Below are positions 6,744-14,636 of a DNA stretch of 18,744 nt, piece by piece (position 1 is the first letter of the stretch; each line of letters starts with the position of its first letter). Below the pieces are notes generated by a model. That model was not told where the DNA came from, searched no databases, and worked only from the letters and a program-made list of their open reading frames with translations. The DNA is from Clostridiales bacterium (lineage in GTDB: Bacteria; Bacillota; Clostridia; Peptostreptococcales; T1SED10-28), in the NCBI GenBank assembly GCA_007134725.1, contig SLKF01000034.1, positions 1 to 18,744 of the forward strand, read 5' to 3'. The position numbers and the translations under genes are program-made.

Positions 6744-8141
6744 ATGAAAAACGAGTTATTTTTCAATCGAGAAAGCCTATGGAAGACGTTGGATGAGCAA
6801 AAGCTAAAAGAAACTCAAGACTTTGGAGAGTCTTACAAAAGCTTTATTGACAATAGTAAAACCGAACGAAAATGTGTAAAAGAGATTATTCGACAGGCCA
6901 GGGCCGACGGGTTTGTATCCTTTGAGGAAATCCAAAAAGAAAAAAAGAAAACCTTGGAGCCGGGAGATAAAGTATATTTTATGAACAAGGAAAAAGCAGT
7001 CATATTAGCTGTAATGGGAAAGGAAGCCATGGAAACCGGCGTCAATATCATCGGTACCCATTTGGACAGTCCGAGACTGGATCTAAAACCTTTTCCTTTT
7101 TATGAAGATAAAGAACTGGCCTTGGCTAAAACCCATTACTATGGCGGAGTGAAAAAATACCAATGGGTAACCATGCCCTTAGCCATGCACGGTGTAATTA
7201 CCAAGGAAAACGGAGAACTTGTGGAAATTACCATCGGCGAGGATCCCACGGATCCCATATTAATGATTTCCGATTTGCTACCCCATCTATCCAAGGACCA
7301 AATGAGCAAAAAAATGTCCGAGGGAATCACCGGGGAAGGACTAAACGTCCTGTTAGGCAATCAAGCCACGAAAGAAGGGGATGAAAAAGAAGCCGTAAAA
7401 GCCCATCTCCTTCAACTCTTAAACGAGCAGTACGGCCTTTCCGAGGAAGACTTTGCCTTTGCGGAAATCCAACTGGTACCTGCGGGAAAAGCCCGGGATC
7501 TGGGGCTGGACCGAAGCATGATTGCCGCTTACGGTCATGATGACCGGGTCTGTGCCTATGCAGAACTTCGAGCAATTCTTGATTTGGAGACCCCTACAAA
7601 AACAGCCTTAGCCGTATTTGTAGATAAAGAAGAAGTAGGTAGCATCAGTAATGTGGGAATGGAATCGAAGTTTTTTGAGAATACCGTGGATGAACTATTA
7701 GAGTTTCAGGAAGGCACCACAAGGTTGAGCATCCGTAGAGCCCTGAATCGATCCAAAGCCTTATCGGGGGACGTCATGTCGGCTTTTGATCCGAACTTCC
7801 CGGAAGTGTTGGATCCGAAAAACTCCTGCTATATGGGAAAAGGGGTAAACATTAGTAAGTACACCGGTTCTCGAGGAAAAGGGGGCTGCAACGATGCCAA
7901 TCATGAATTTCTAGCAGAGCTTCGACAAACTTTTAAAAATAATGATATCCAGTGGCAAATGGGTGAACTTGGAAAAGTAGATCAAGGGGGCGGAGGAACC
8001 ATCGCCTACATCATCGGTAACTATAACACTGAGGTTGTGGACTGCGGTGTTCCCGTTCTCAGTATGCACGCGCCCATGGAAATTGTCAGCAAAGTGGATC
8101 TTTATATGACCTATCTTGCCTACCGAGCCTTTTACTTGTAA
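6744..8141 (+). CDS. M18-family zinc aminopeptidase
   Basis: A 465-residue cytoplasmic metallo-aminopeptidase of the aspartyl-aminopeptidase/aminopeptidase I family, which removes N-terminal residues from peptides. It probably serves peptide use or turnover. Visible two-metal motifs are GTHLDSPR with H106 and D108, GHDDR with D266, KEEVGS with catalytic E296 and ligand E297, a D near 349 in SAFDPNFPEV, and SMHAP with H442. About 100 residues between the first two motifs form the lid/dimer domain typical of M18. Length is normal for the clostridial branch. The start follows GGGAGGA at good spacing. It probably shares a transcript with the response regulator upstream and converges on the cation transporter gene. 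Confidence 0.92.
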   Translation: MKNELFFNRESLWKTLDEQKLKETQDFGESYKSFIDNSKTERKCVKEIIRQARADGFVSFEEIQKEKKKTLEPGDKVYFMNKEKAVILAVMGKEAMETGVNIIGTHLDSPRLDLKPFPFYEDKELALAKTHYYGGVKKYQWVTMPLAMHGVITKENGELVEITIGEDPTDPILMISDLLPHLSKDQMSKKMSEGITGEGLNVLLGNQATKEGDEKEAVKAHLLQLLNEQYGLSEEDFAFAEIQLVPAGKARDLGLDRSMIAAYGHDDRVCAYAELRAILDLETPTKTALAVFVDKEEVGSISNVGMESKFFENTVDELLEFQEGTTRLSIRRALNRSKALSGDVMSAFDPNFPEVLDPKNSCYMGKGVNISKYTGSRGKGGCNDANHEFLAELRQTFKNNDIQWQMGELGKVDQGGGGTIAYIIGNYNTEVVDCGVPVLSMHAPMEIVSKVDLYMTYLAYRAFYL

Positions 8142-8206
8142 AGTATAAACGTATGGGGTTATGGAACGGTAACTGTAATGAATATACAAGAGCATACAAA
8201 ACGCAT

Positions 8207-8264
8207 AAAAAAACAACTAAAAAGGACCGGGAACCCATAATGGCTTCCCGGTCCTTTTCAGTTG
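8207..8264 (-). terminator. Long hairpin terminator between convergent genes
   Basis: A 20-nt arm at 8214-8233 pairs with 8245-8264 at 19 of 20 positions, around an 11-nt loop. On the minus strand it is followed by T7 (A-run at 8207-8213), giving a strong terminator for the cation transporter. On the plus strand only TTTT within the 3' arm is available, so stopping the aminopeptidase transcript is less certain. Confidence 0.8.
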
Positions 8265-8289
8265 TGAAATAAGGTTCCCTAATTTCTTT

Positions 8290-9165
8290 TTACTCATAAT
8301 GAGGATTTACATGAATCAGTACATCTTTTACTTCATCATTATGGGTAAGGATATTTTGCTTGGTACGGGCGGAAATGGCATGGCCGTTTTCTACAGTAAT
8401 ATGAGGAGATACATTGATTTTCATATCCACTAGTAACATGGAACCGTAACGTCGCACCTTGACCTCGGAAACCGCTTTTACCCCTTCATCGATCTTTGCC
8501 GCCTTCGATATTTTATCCAATACTTCCTGGGGGGGAGCGGAGTCCATCAAATCCTGAATCGCATCGATATAAATGGAAATGGCGGTTTTTAGAATCAACA
8601 GTGCCACAACGATACCGGCTAAGGGGTCCATAAAAGGAAAACCCAGTACCGCTCCTGTAATCCCGATAAGAGCTGCAATGGAAGAAATTGCATCGGAGCG
8701 TTGATGCCAAGCATCGGCAATCAAAGCAGCATTACGGTATTTTCGACCTACCCGGATGGTGTATTGATACATTCCTTCTTTGAGCCCGATGGAAATAATG
8801 GCTACAACAATGGCTGCATTTCCGGGAATACCGATTTCGCCGGATATAAGAATTTTAAAAGCTTCATAACCGATAAACACCGCAGTAATCATTAAAATAA
8901 TCGCAATGATTTTTGATACGATGGATTCCGCCTTATGATGACCATAGGGATGGGATTTATCGGGAGGTTGATGGGCAATTTTTACTCCTTTAATAACAAT
9001 AACGGTCCCGATAAAATCCGAAGCGGAGTGCACCGCATCCGCCATTAAGGCCGTACTTCCTGCAATATATCCGATAGATCCTTTTAAAAATGTCAGTATA
9101 ATATTTCCCAACAAACCTAAGTAAGAGGCCTTTCGGGAGGCTTTATAGCGAGTTTCCTGGTTCAT
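8290..9165 (-). CDS. Cation diffusion facilitator (CDF) family transporter
   Basis: A 291-residue inner-membrane divalent-metal/proton antiporter, exporting Zn2+, Mn2+, Fe2+ or a related ion. It has six predicted helices (about 12-34, 38-62, 80-100, 114-134, 150-173, 177-197) and a C-terminal cytoplasmic domain (about 205-291). TM2 carries H46 and D50 in ADAVHSASD, and TM5 carries H154 and D158 in DAWHQRSD. This HxxxD pairing forms the transport site. SHPYGHHKAE (71-80) is the conserved loop after TM2. Two adjacent ATGs exist (9168, 9165). GAGGTGA sits 1 nt before the first and 4 nt before the second, so I chose the second. Metal preference cannot be settled from sequence. Confidence 0.93.
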   Translation of the reverse strand: MNQETRYKASRKASYLGLLGNIILTFLKGSIGYIAGSTALMADAVHSASDFIGTVIVIKGVKIAHQPPDKSHPYGHHKAESIVSKIIAIILMITAVFIGYEAFKILISGEIGIPGNAAIVVAIISIGLKEGMYQYTIRVGRKYRNAALIADAWHQRSDAISSIAALIGITGAVLGFPFMDPLAGIVVALLILKTAISIYIDAIQDLMDSAPPQEVLDKISKAAKIDEGVKAVSEVKVRRYGSMLLVDMKINVSPHITVENGHAISARTKQNILTHNDEVKDVLIHVNPHYE

Positions 9166-9242
9166 CATGTCACCTCGTTTTATAATTTTAGCCGTTGTAT
9201 GTCAAACTACTTACAGCTATATTTTCATAAGATTGTGCAGTG

Positions 9243-9262
9243 GTTCAGATTATGTCCTGAAC
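9243..9262. repeat. Short inverted repeat in the CDF transporter leader (candidate operator)
   Basis: GTTCAG (9243-9248) and CTGAAC (9257-9262) are perfect inverted copies 8 bp apart, just downstream of the candidate promoter. That is a suitable place for a metal-responsive repressor. The arms are short, so chance is possible. Confidence 0.25.
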
Positions 9263-9266
9263 ATAT

Positions 9267-9295
9267 TCTATATAACCGGTATTTTGTGTTTGAAA
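9267..9295 (-). promoter_or_regulatory. Possible promoter of the CDF transporter gene
   Basis: On the minus strand TTTCAA (9295-9290) and TATAGA (9272-9267) have a 17-bp spacer. A TTGACA also sits close to the start codon, but its -10 would overlap the ribosome site, so it is less likely. Confidence 0.35.
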
Positions 9296-9305
9296 CAGTA
9301 ATAAT

Positions 9306-9336
9306 AAAAAAAAACCTCTAGAATAGTACTAGTAGG
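9306..9336 (-). terminator. Terminator of the tRNA-Leu(CAA) gene
   Basis: On the minus strand a CCT-CTAG/CTAG-AGG stem (9336-9315, one bulged A) is followed by T9. Confidence 0.65.
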
Positions 9337-9370
9337 TTAACAACTTTTTTAAATATTTTGTTTGAAAATA

Positions 9371-9458
9371 TGGTGCCGCGGAAGGGACTTGAACCCTTAC
9401 AGTGATTAACACCGGCAGATTTTGAGTCTGCTGCGTCTGCCAATTCCGCCACCGCGGC
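9371..9458 (-). tRNA. tRNA-Leu (anticodon CAA)
   Basis: A full cloverleaf with the long variable arm of a class II tRNA. The acceptor arms GCCGCGG (9458-9452) and CCGCGGC pair perfectly, followed by discriminator A and an encoded CCA (9373-9371). The anticodon stem GCAGA/TCTGC holds loop CTCAAAA, giving CAA, which reads UUG Leu codons. The T-arm GGTTCAAGTCC is present. It stands alone with its own promoter and terminator. Confidence 0.97.
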
Positions 9459-9472
9459 TGAAATCTATAGAA

Positions 9473-9501
9473 ATAATAACACGATCCCGAAACAAAGTCA
9501 A
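9473..9501 (-). promoter_or_regulatory. Promoter of tRNA-Leu(CAA)
   Basis: TTGACT (9501-9496), a 17-bp spacer and TATTAT (9478-9473) on the minus strand, ending 14 bp before the tRNA 5' end. This leaves a leader of about 8 nt. Confidence 0.75.
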
Positions 9502-9557
9502 ATAAATTCTCGTTTCTATGAAGGCGGAATTTGTGATAAACTAGATCAAAGAGCATG

Positions 9558-9586
9558 GGAACAATTTCAATTAAAATGAAGTCTAA
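9558..9586 (+). promoter_or_regulatory. Candidate ECF-type autoregulatory promoter of the sigma/anti-sigma operon
   Basis: GGAAC (9558-9562) and GTCTAA (9581-9586) match the known -35 (GGAAC) and -10 (GTCTAA) of sigma-E-type ECF promoters. The 18-bp gap is about one base longer than the E. coli optimum. Its location 30 bp ahead of an ECF sigma gene fits self-regulation. Confidence 0.5.
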
Positions 9587-9616
9587 ATACTATAGATCTT
9601 CGGAAAGGAGCCGCCA

Positions 9617-10195
9617 TTGAACATCGAAGAGGCCAAACTCATTAAAGAGTCGCAACAAGGGGATATAAAAAGTTTTGAACAACTGATCCTTCGTTATCAG
9701 GATCAGGCTTATCGAACGGCCTATGGAATGCTTGGGAATCCCGAAGATGCCAAGGATGCCACCCAGGAATCCTTTATTAAAATTTACAAATCCCTTAAGA
9801 ATTTCAAACTTCAAAGCAATTTTTCCACCTGGATGTATCGGATTGTACATAATACCTGTCTGGATATGATTCGAAAACGAAAAAGACGGCAGGAAATTCC
9901 CATGGAAAGGAAAAACAACTCCAACCATGAGGGATATGAAATCCCCTTAGAGGATCTGTCTGATGGTCCCGAGGCTTTATTGAACTACCAATTCCTAAAA
10001 GAGGAAGTAAAAAAAGGAATACTAGCCCTTCCCATAGAGTATCAAGGCGTCATTATTTTACGGGATATTGAAGGACTTCCTTATGAAGAGGTTGCAAAGA
10101 TTCTGGACATTTCCGAGGGAACGGTAAAATCCCGCTTAAATAGAGGACGAAAACAATTAAGACAGCGTTTGACGGACCTTCTACAGGATGACTAG
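9617..10195 (+). CDS. ECF-subfamily RNA polymerase sigma factor (SigW/RpoE-like)
   Basis: A 192-residue alternative sigma factor, probably for cell-envelope stress, that directs RNA polymerase to its own promoter set. Sigma region 2 spans about 20-88, including DAKDATQESFIKIYKSL and the -10-melting segment FSTWMYRIVHN. A short linker leads to region 4 (about 130-185), with the helix-turn-helix YEEVAKILDISEGTVKSRL binding the -35 element. There is no region 1 or 3, as usual for ECF factors. The start is TTG at 9617, six bases after AAAGGAG. The anti-sigma gene begins 14 bp downstream. A sigma-E-like promoter sits upstream, suggesting autoregulation. The regulon cannot be read from this window. 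Confidence 0.94.
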   Translation: MNIEEAKLIKESQQGDIKSFEQLILRYQDQAYRTAYGMLGNPEDAKDATQESFIKIYKSLKNFKLQSNFSTWMYRIVHNTCLDMIRKRKRRQEIPMERKNNSNHEGYEIPLEDLSDGPEALLNYQFLKEEVKKGILALPIEYQGVIILRDIEGLPYEEVAKILDISEGTVKSRLNRGRKQLRQRLTDLLQDD

Positions 10196-10209
10196 AAAGG
10201 AGGATAACT

Positions 10210-11031
10210 ATGAACTGCAAAGAATTTGACGATAATATTTCCCTATATATAGACAAAAAATTAAATAGCGATGAAGAAAAGATCTTTCTGGATCATTCAA
10301 AACACTGTCAGCGTTGCCACGTAGCACTGGAAAACACCGGACGAATGCTTGATAGTCTCCAGGACCTAAATCATATAAGAGCTCCGAAAGACTTGAGCAA
10401 GAGCATTATTGAAGCCCTGAAAATGGAAGAAATGAACTTGGCCAATGGAAATTCTCCGGTAGATTTAGAAAATATTACAGAAAAAAATGTGCAGGAAGAT
10501 CAACACTATAGTGTACGAAAAACTGGACAACTAGAAAGCCATAGAAAAAGCCGTAGCGGTCGCTTTTTAAAACAAATGTCTTGGATTAAAAAAGTATCCT
10601 TGGCCGCAGCGTTGGTTTTGATCGTTACCTCCGCTGTGATTCTCAGTAATAATTGGCTCCCAAGCCCCATACAGGATGATATGATGGTTATGGAGAGCGG
10701 AGAAGAAAGCACCTTGGATCAAAGAGCCGCCGATGAATCGGAACCGGGCCCCGAATCTTTGGAAAACGGGGAAGCTCAAGATTCCGGAGAGGATATTGGA
10801 ATTACCGCTTCTGAAGAGGGAGAAGGGGAATTTGAAGATGAGGCCGGTACCAGCGAGGATCTTGACGGAGAAACCTTGGATGAAGACGATGCTGCAGATT
10901 CTTACGGAGAAAGCGTTGAGGATTCTGAAGTGGACACTTTCGGTATAAAATACGGTGAATGGATCGTGTTATTACTGGGAATAGGGGTAATAAGCGTAAT
11001 AGTGGTTCTTCGAAAGAACCGAAAAAACTAA
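10210..11031 (+). CDS. Membrane zinc-finger anti-sigma factor with acidic ectodomain
   Basis: A 273-residue protein that would hold the ECF sigma factor inactive at the membrane. The N-terminal anti-sigma zinc finger has C3, H29, C33 and C36 (CxnHx3Cx2C, the ZAS pattern). A charged linker follows to about residue 125. TM1 is about 127-147. Next is a region of some 95 residues (about 150-245) extremely rich in Glu, Asp, Gly and Ser with no visible fold. A second hydrophobic helix (about 250-268) ends in the basic tail RKNRKN. The second TM with an acidic stretch between is unusual for the family. If both helices cross the membrane, the acidic part is outside and both ends inside. AAGGAGGA precedes the ATG. 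It is translated right after the sigma gene. Confidence 0.88.
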   Translation: MNCKEFDDNISLYIDKKLNSDEEKIFLDHSKHCQRCHVALENTGRMLDSLQDLNHIRAPKDLSKSIIEALKMEEMNLANGNSPVDLENITEKNVQEDQHYSVRKTGQLESHRKSRSGRFLKQMSWIKKVSLAAALVLIVTSAVILSNNWLPSPIQDDMMVMESGEESTLDQRAADESEPGPESLENGEAQDSGEDIGITASEEGEGEFEDEAGTSEDLDGETLDEDDAADSYGESVEDSEVDTFGIKYGEWIVLLLGIGVISVIVVLRKNRKN

Positions 11032-11102
11032 ATGCAGAATGCAATAGGTAATTCTGAATGGATTCCTATAAAAAAATTACTATGAAAGAGAGGCGAGGAC
11101 AT

Positions 11103-13865
11103 TTGAGCAACAAGGAAAGCCAAAATAATACACAACAGGAAAATAAAAAAATGATTATTATTGACGGAAACAGTCTCCTAAACCGTGCCTTTTATGCACT
11201 GCCGCCCTTAAAGACCCGGGACGGCAGACATACCAATGCTATTTACGGTTTTTTAACCATGACCTTTCGAATGCTGGAGGAATACAACCCCGGCTATTTT
11301 GCCGTGGCCTTTGATTTGAGAAAACCCACCTTCCGTCATAAGGAGTTTAAGGAATATAAGGCGGGTCGAAAAAAAATGCCCCCGGAACTTCGGGAGCAAA
11401 TTCAACCATTAAAGGACATTTTAGACGCCTTGAATGTGTACCGTATTGAAGTTGAAGGCTTTGAAGCCGATGATATCATTGGTACCGTGGTCACCCAAGG
11501 AGAAGAACAGGGTTTCGAAACCCTGGTGGTAACCGGGGATAAGGACGCATTGCAACTAGCCTCGAATACCACGAAAATCATCTTTACGAAACGGGGCATT
11601 TCCAATATTGAAATTTACGATGCCGATAAAGTAAAAGAGGAAACCGGAGTTAGTCCCAAAACCTTTATTGACTTAAAGGGTCTGATGGGGGACAGTTCGG
11701 ATAACATTCCGGGAATTCCGGGAGTCGGAGAAAAAACCGCCCTAAAACTTTTACTGGAGTTTGGATCCGTGGAAAACCTGATTGCCAATATTGACCAAAT
11801 TTCCGGGGACAAACTTCGAGAGAAGGTGGAGAAGAATCAGGAAAAAGCAGTTCTTAGTAAGCGCCTGGCCACCATTGTCCGGTATATGCCCATGGATATT
11901 GATTTTTCCCAATTAAAAAGAAGAAAAATTCATAGAGAAGAAGCGGTAAAGGCTTTTAAAGACTACGAATTCCACAGTTTAATGAAAAAAATCCGGGCGG
12001 AGGAGGATTCTGCTCCGGAGGACGAAGTTGCCAAAGCTTTAGAAGGGACCTCCGAGGACCTAAAAGACACAAATGTAATAAAGGTACAGGATCAAGATAG
12101 TTTTAAAAATTTACAGAAGGCCTTAAACCACTACTTGAAAAATTGTAAGGAACTAGGAATTTTTACATTAACCAAGGAGGAGGCCCTAACCAAAGACGAG
12201 ATTTTAGCCCTAAGCCTTATGACCAAAGAGAAAGATATCTATCTTATGGATCTTGAAAGATTCAGTCCGGAGTTAAGGGAAGAATTTTGGCGATGGTTTA
12301 AGACCTTAACCGAAAGTGATGAAATAGGATTTATAGCCCATAATATCAAAAATGAAATCCTTCATTTGAAAAATCACGGTATCAATTTACAACAAATCGG
12401 TTTTGATACCATGATTGGAGAGTACTTAATCAACCCCAATAAATCCGGTTACGACCTAGAGGATCTGGTTCTGGAATACACGGGTATCAACATCAAAAGC
12501 AAAGAAAGCTTCCTGGGCAAAGGAAAAAAGCAAATTTCCTTTGAAGAATTGGACAGGGAAGACTTTTCTTCTTATTTAAAAGATCGGGTGCAACATTTGT
12601 TTTCTTTAAAAACGGCTATGGAAGAGAAATTTCAAGAATATCACTTGGAAGAACTTCATCAAGAGGTGGAAATTCCTTTGGTTGAAGTCCTGGCCGGAAT
12701 GGAGTATCACGGAATTTTAGCGGATAAAGAACTATTACAGGAGTTGCAAAAGAAGTACGAAGAAAAGATAGACAACTTAACAAAAACCATTTATAATTTA
12801 GCAGGAGAATCATTTAATATCAACTCTCCGAAACAACTGGGAACTATTTTGTTTGATAAGCTGGAGTTGCCACCGATCAAGAAAACGAAAACCGGCTACT
12901 CTACTAATGTAGATGTATTGGAAAAGCTTAAGGACAAACATGAAATAATTGAAAAGATTTTGGAATACCGCCAGATCACCAAGCTGAAAAACACCTATAT
13001 TGACGGCTTGTTAAAAATCATCAATCCCACCACCCAAAGAATTCATTCTCATTTTATGCAGACCGTGGCCTCCACGGGAAGGATATCCAGTACGGAACCC
13101 AACCTGCAAAACATTCCGATTCGATTGGAAATGGGAAGACAGCTTCGAAAAGTCTTTATTGCCAAAGAGGATGCGACCTTTATTGCGGCGGATTATTCGC
13201 AAATTGAACTTCGGGTATTGGCCCATATGTCGGAAGATGAGAACTTGATTAACTCCTTCCTTCGGGATGAGGATATTCATACCCGCACTGCGGCGGAAAT
13301 CTTTGATGTTGAATTTAATGAAGTGACCTCGGAGATGCGAAGCAACGCTAAGGCTGTGAACTTCGGCATCGTTTATGGGATCAGTGATTACGGATTGTCG
13401 GAAAATCTGGGGATCAGCCGAAAAAAAGCCCAGGATTACATTGATAATTATTTCAGAAAATATCCAGGGGTAAAATCCTACATGGATAAAACCGTAGAAT
13501 TTGCCAAGGACCAGGGTTATGTAATTACCCTTCTTAATCGTCGACGGTATTTACCGGACATTCATGCGAGAAACTTTAATCTCCGTTCCTTTGCAGAGAG
13601 GACGGCGATGAACACACCGATTCAAGGAAGCGCTGCAGACATTATTAAAATTGCTATGATTCAGGTGTTTAAGAAATTAGAAGAGCAGCAATTAAAAGCC
13701 AATCTTCTATTACAGGTTCATGATGAGCTGATTGTAGAAACACCGGAAAATGAAATTGATCAGGTTCGGGCGATCATCCGAAGTTCTATGGAAGAGGCCA
13801 TGGATTTGAAAGTACCCTTAAAAATTGATATGTCCCAGGGTAAAAGCTGGTATGATCTAAAGTAG
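11103..13865 (+). CDS. polA: DNA polymerase I
   Basis: About 920 residues; fills gaps and removes RNA primers and damaged DNA. The N-terminal 5' nuclease (first about 290 residues) shows IIIDGNSLLNRAF, EADDII, GDKDAL and GLMGDSSDNIPGIPGVGEKTA. The central 3'-5' exonuclease-like domain has lost its metal-binding acids: the DxE position reads GIFTLTKE. It should therefore not proofread, as in Bacillus and Thermus enzymes. The polymerase domain has motif A DYSQIELR (D697), motif B with K750 in RSNAKAVNFGIVYG, and motif C VHDE (872-875). Start is uncertain: ATG at 11058 has a poor ribosome site, TTG at 11103 follows GAGGCGAGG, and ATG at 11151 begins where relatives begin. I use TTG. coaE follows 38 bp later. 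Confidence 0.96.
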   Translation: MSNKESQNNTQQENKKMIIIDGNSLLNRAFYALPPLKTRDGRHTNAIYGFLTMTFRMLEEYNPGYFAVAFDLRKPTFRHKEFKEYKAGRKKMPPELREQIQPLKDILDALNVYRIEVEGFEADDIIGTVVTQGEEQGFETLVVTGDKDALQLASNTTKIIFTKRGISNIEIYDADKVKEETGVSPKTFIDLKGLMGDSSDNIPGIPGVGEKTALKLLLEFGSVENLIANIDQISGDKLREKVEKNQEKAVLSKRLATIVRYMPMDIDFSQLKRRKIHREEAVKAFKDYEFHSLMKKIRAEEDSAPEDEVAKALEGTSEDLKDTNVIKVQDQDSFKNLQKALNHYLKNCKELGIFTLTKEEALTKDEILALSLMTKEKDIYLMDLERFSPELREEFWRWFKTLTESDEIGFIAHNIKNEILHLKNHGINLQQIGFDTMIGEYLINPNKSGYDLEDLVLEYTGINIKSKESFLGKGKKQISFEELDREDFSSYLKDRVQHLFSLKTAMEEKFQEYHLEELHQEVEIPLVEVLAGMEYHGILADKELLQELQKKYEEKIDNLTKTIYNLAGESFNINSPKQLGTILFDKLELPPIKKTKTGYSTNVDVLEKLKDKHEIIEKILEYRQITKLKNTYIDGLLKIINPTTQRIHSHFMQTVASTGRISSTEPNLQNIPIRLEMGRQLRKVFIAKEDATFIAADYSQIELRVLAHMSEDENLINSFLRDEDIHTRTAAEIFDVEFNEVTSEMRSNAKAVNFGIVYGISDYGLSENLGISRKKAQDYIDNYFRKYPGVKSYMDKTVEFAKDQGYVITLLNRRRYLPDIHARNFNLRSFAERTAMNTPIQGSAADIIKIAMIQVFKKLEEQQLKANLLLQVHDELIVETPENEIDQVRAIIRSSMEEAMDLKVPLKIDMSQGKSWYDLK

Positions 13866-13903
13866 TACATTGACAGGATCTTAAATAGAAATTAGGTGAT
13901 TGT

Positions 13904-14542
13904 ATGATCAAAACCATCGGTTTAACCGGAAGTATTGCTACGGGAAAAAGCACCGCATCAAAATATTTACAAGAGCTCGGTTGCACCTTGATCGACGGAG
14001 ATGTGATCGCCCGGGAAGTGGCGGAAGATCCCCGGGTCTTACAAGCAATTCGCGTTGCCTTCGGAGGAGAATTCCTGGATGATGAGGGAGAACTTCGCCG
14101 AAAAAAACTGGGTGCTCTGGTTTTTAACGATGAAAAAGCAATGAAAAAACTTAACGAAATAATGCATCCTGCTATTCAAAGCAAGATCAGGGATCAATTG
14201 AAAGCATTTAAAGATTCATCACGAAACCGAAGAGCAAGCGGGTTTCAAGTAGAAAAGGCCTTTGACTGTGTAGTCATTGATGGGGCCTTATTGATTGAGA
14301 TGAAACTACACTCCTTGGTGGATGAGGTTTGGGTGGTGGCGATTACAAAAGAGGAACAACTCCGTCGACTGATGGAGCGGGACGGAATCAGCAAAACCGA
14401 TGCTCAAAAAAAAATTGACGCTCAAATGTCTACGGAAGAGAAAGAAACCTTCGCCGATGTGGTGTTGGATAACTCCAGGGATCCTGAGGATTTACGAGAA
14501 CAGATTGAACAGGAGTTTTTTAGATTAAAGGGTAAAGCTTAA
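13904..14542 (+). CDS. coaE: Dephospho-CoA kinase
   Basis: A 212-residue cytosolic P-loop kinase that phosphorylates the ribose 3'-OH of dephospho-CoA with ATP, the final step of coenzyme A synthesis. Walker A GSIATGKS is at 9-16, IDGDVIAREV (31-40) matches the substrate-binding segment, and IMHPAI is near 85-90. VVIDGALLIEM is in place of the usual DIPLLFE-type segment. The lid/adenine region includes LRRLMERDGIS and AQMSTEEKETFADVVLDNS. A basic insert (SSRNRRASGFQVE) ahead of the third motif is slightly longer than usual. AGGTGA lies just before the ATG. polA-coaE adjacency is common in Firmicutes; the mutM gene often between them is absent here. Confidence 0.94.
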   Translation: MIKTIGLTGSIATGKSTASKYLQELGCTLIDGDVIAREVAEDPRVLQAIRVAFGGEFLDDEGELRRKKLGALVFNDEKAMKKLNEIMHPAIQSKIRDQLKAFKDSSRNRRASGFQVEKAFDCVVIDGALLIEMKLHSLVDEVWVVAITKEEQLRRLMERDGISKTDAQKKIDAQMSTEEKETFADVVLDNSRDPEDLREQIEQEFFRLKGKA

Positions 14543-14636
14543 AAGCAGGAAACCGATCAATTAAAGAAAATGAAGCAAAATATAAAGCAACTTTGACAGC
14601 ACAAAATAATGGGGAAATTGAGAAGGGGGAAAAGAA

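Noticed and set aside
9329..9556. 75-residue frame spanning the tRNA-Leu(CAA)
   Set aside because: It contains the whole tRNA gene; such frames inside tRNAs are not coding.
10733..10948. Out-of-frame ORF within the anti-sigma acidic region
   Set aside because: By-product of the Glu/Asp-rich codons in the real frame; no ribosome site.
14593..14621. TTGACA upstream of the binding-lipoprotein gene as a promoter
   Set aside because: The hexamer 17 bp downstream is AATTGA, too poor to call.
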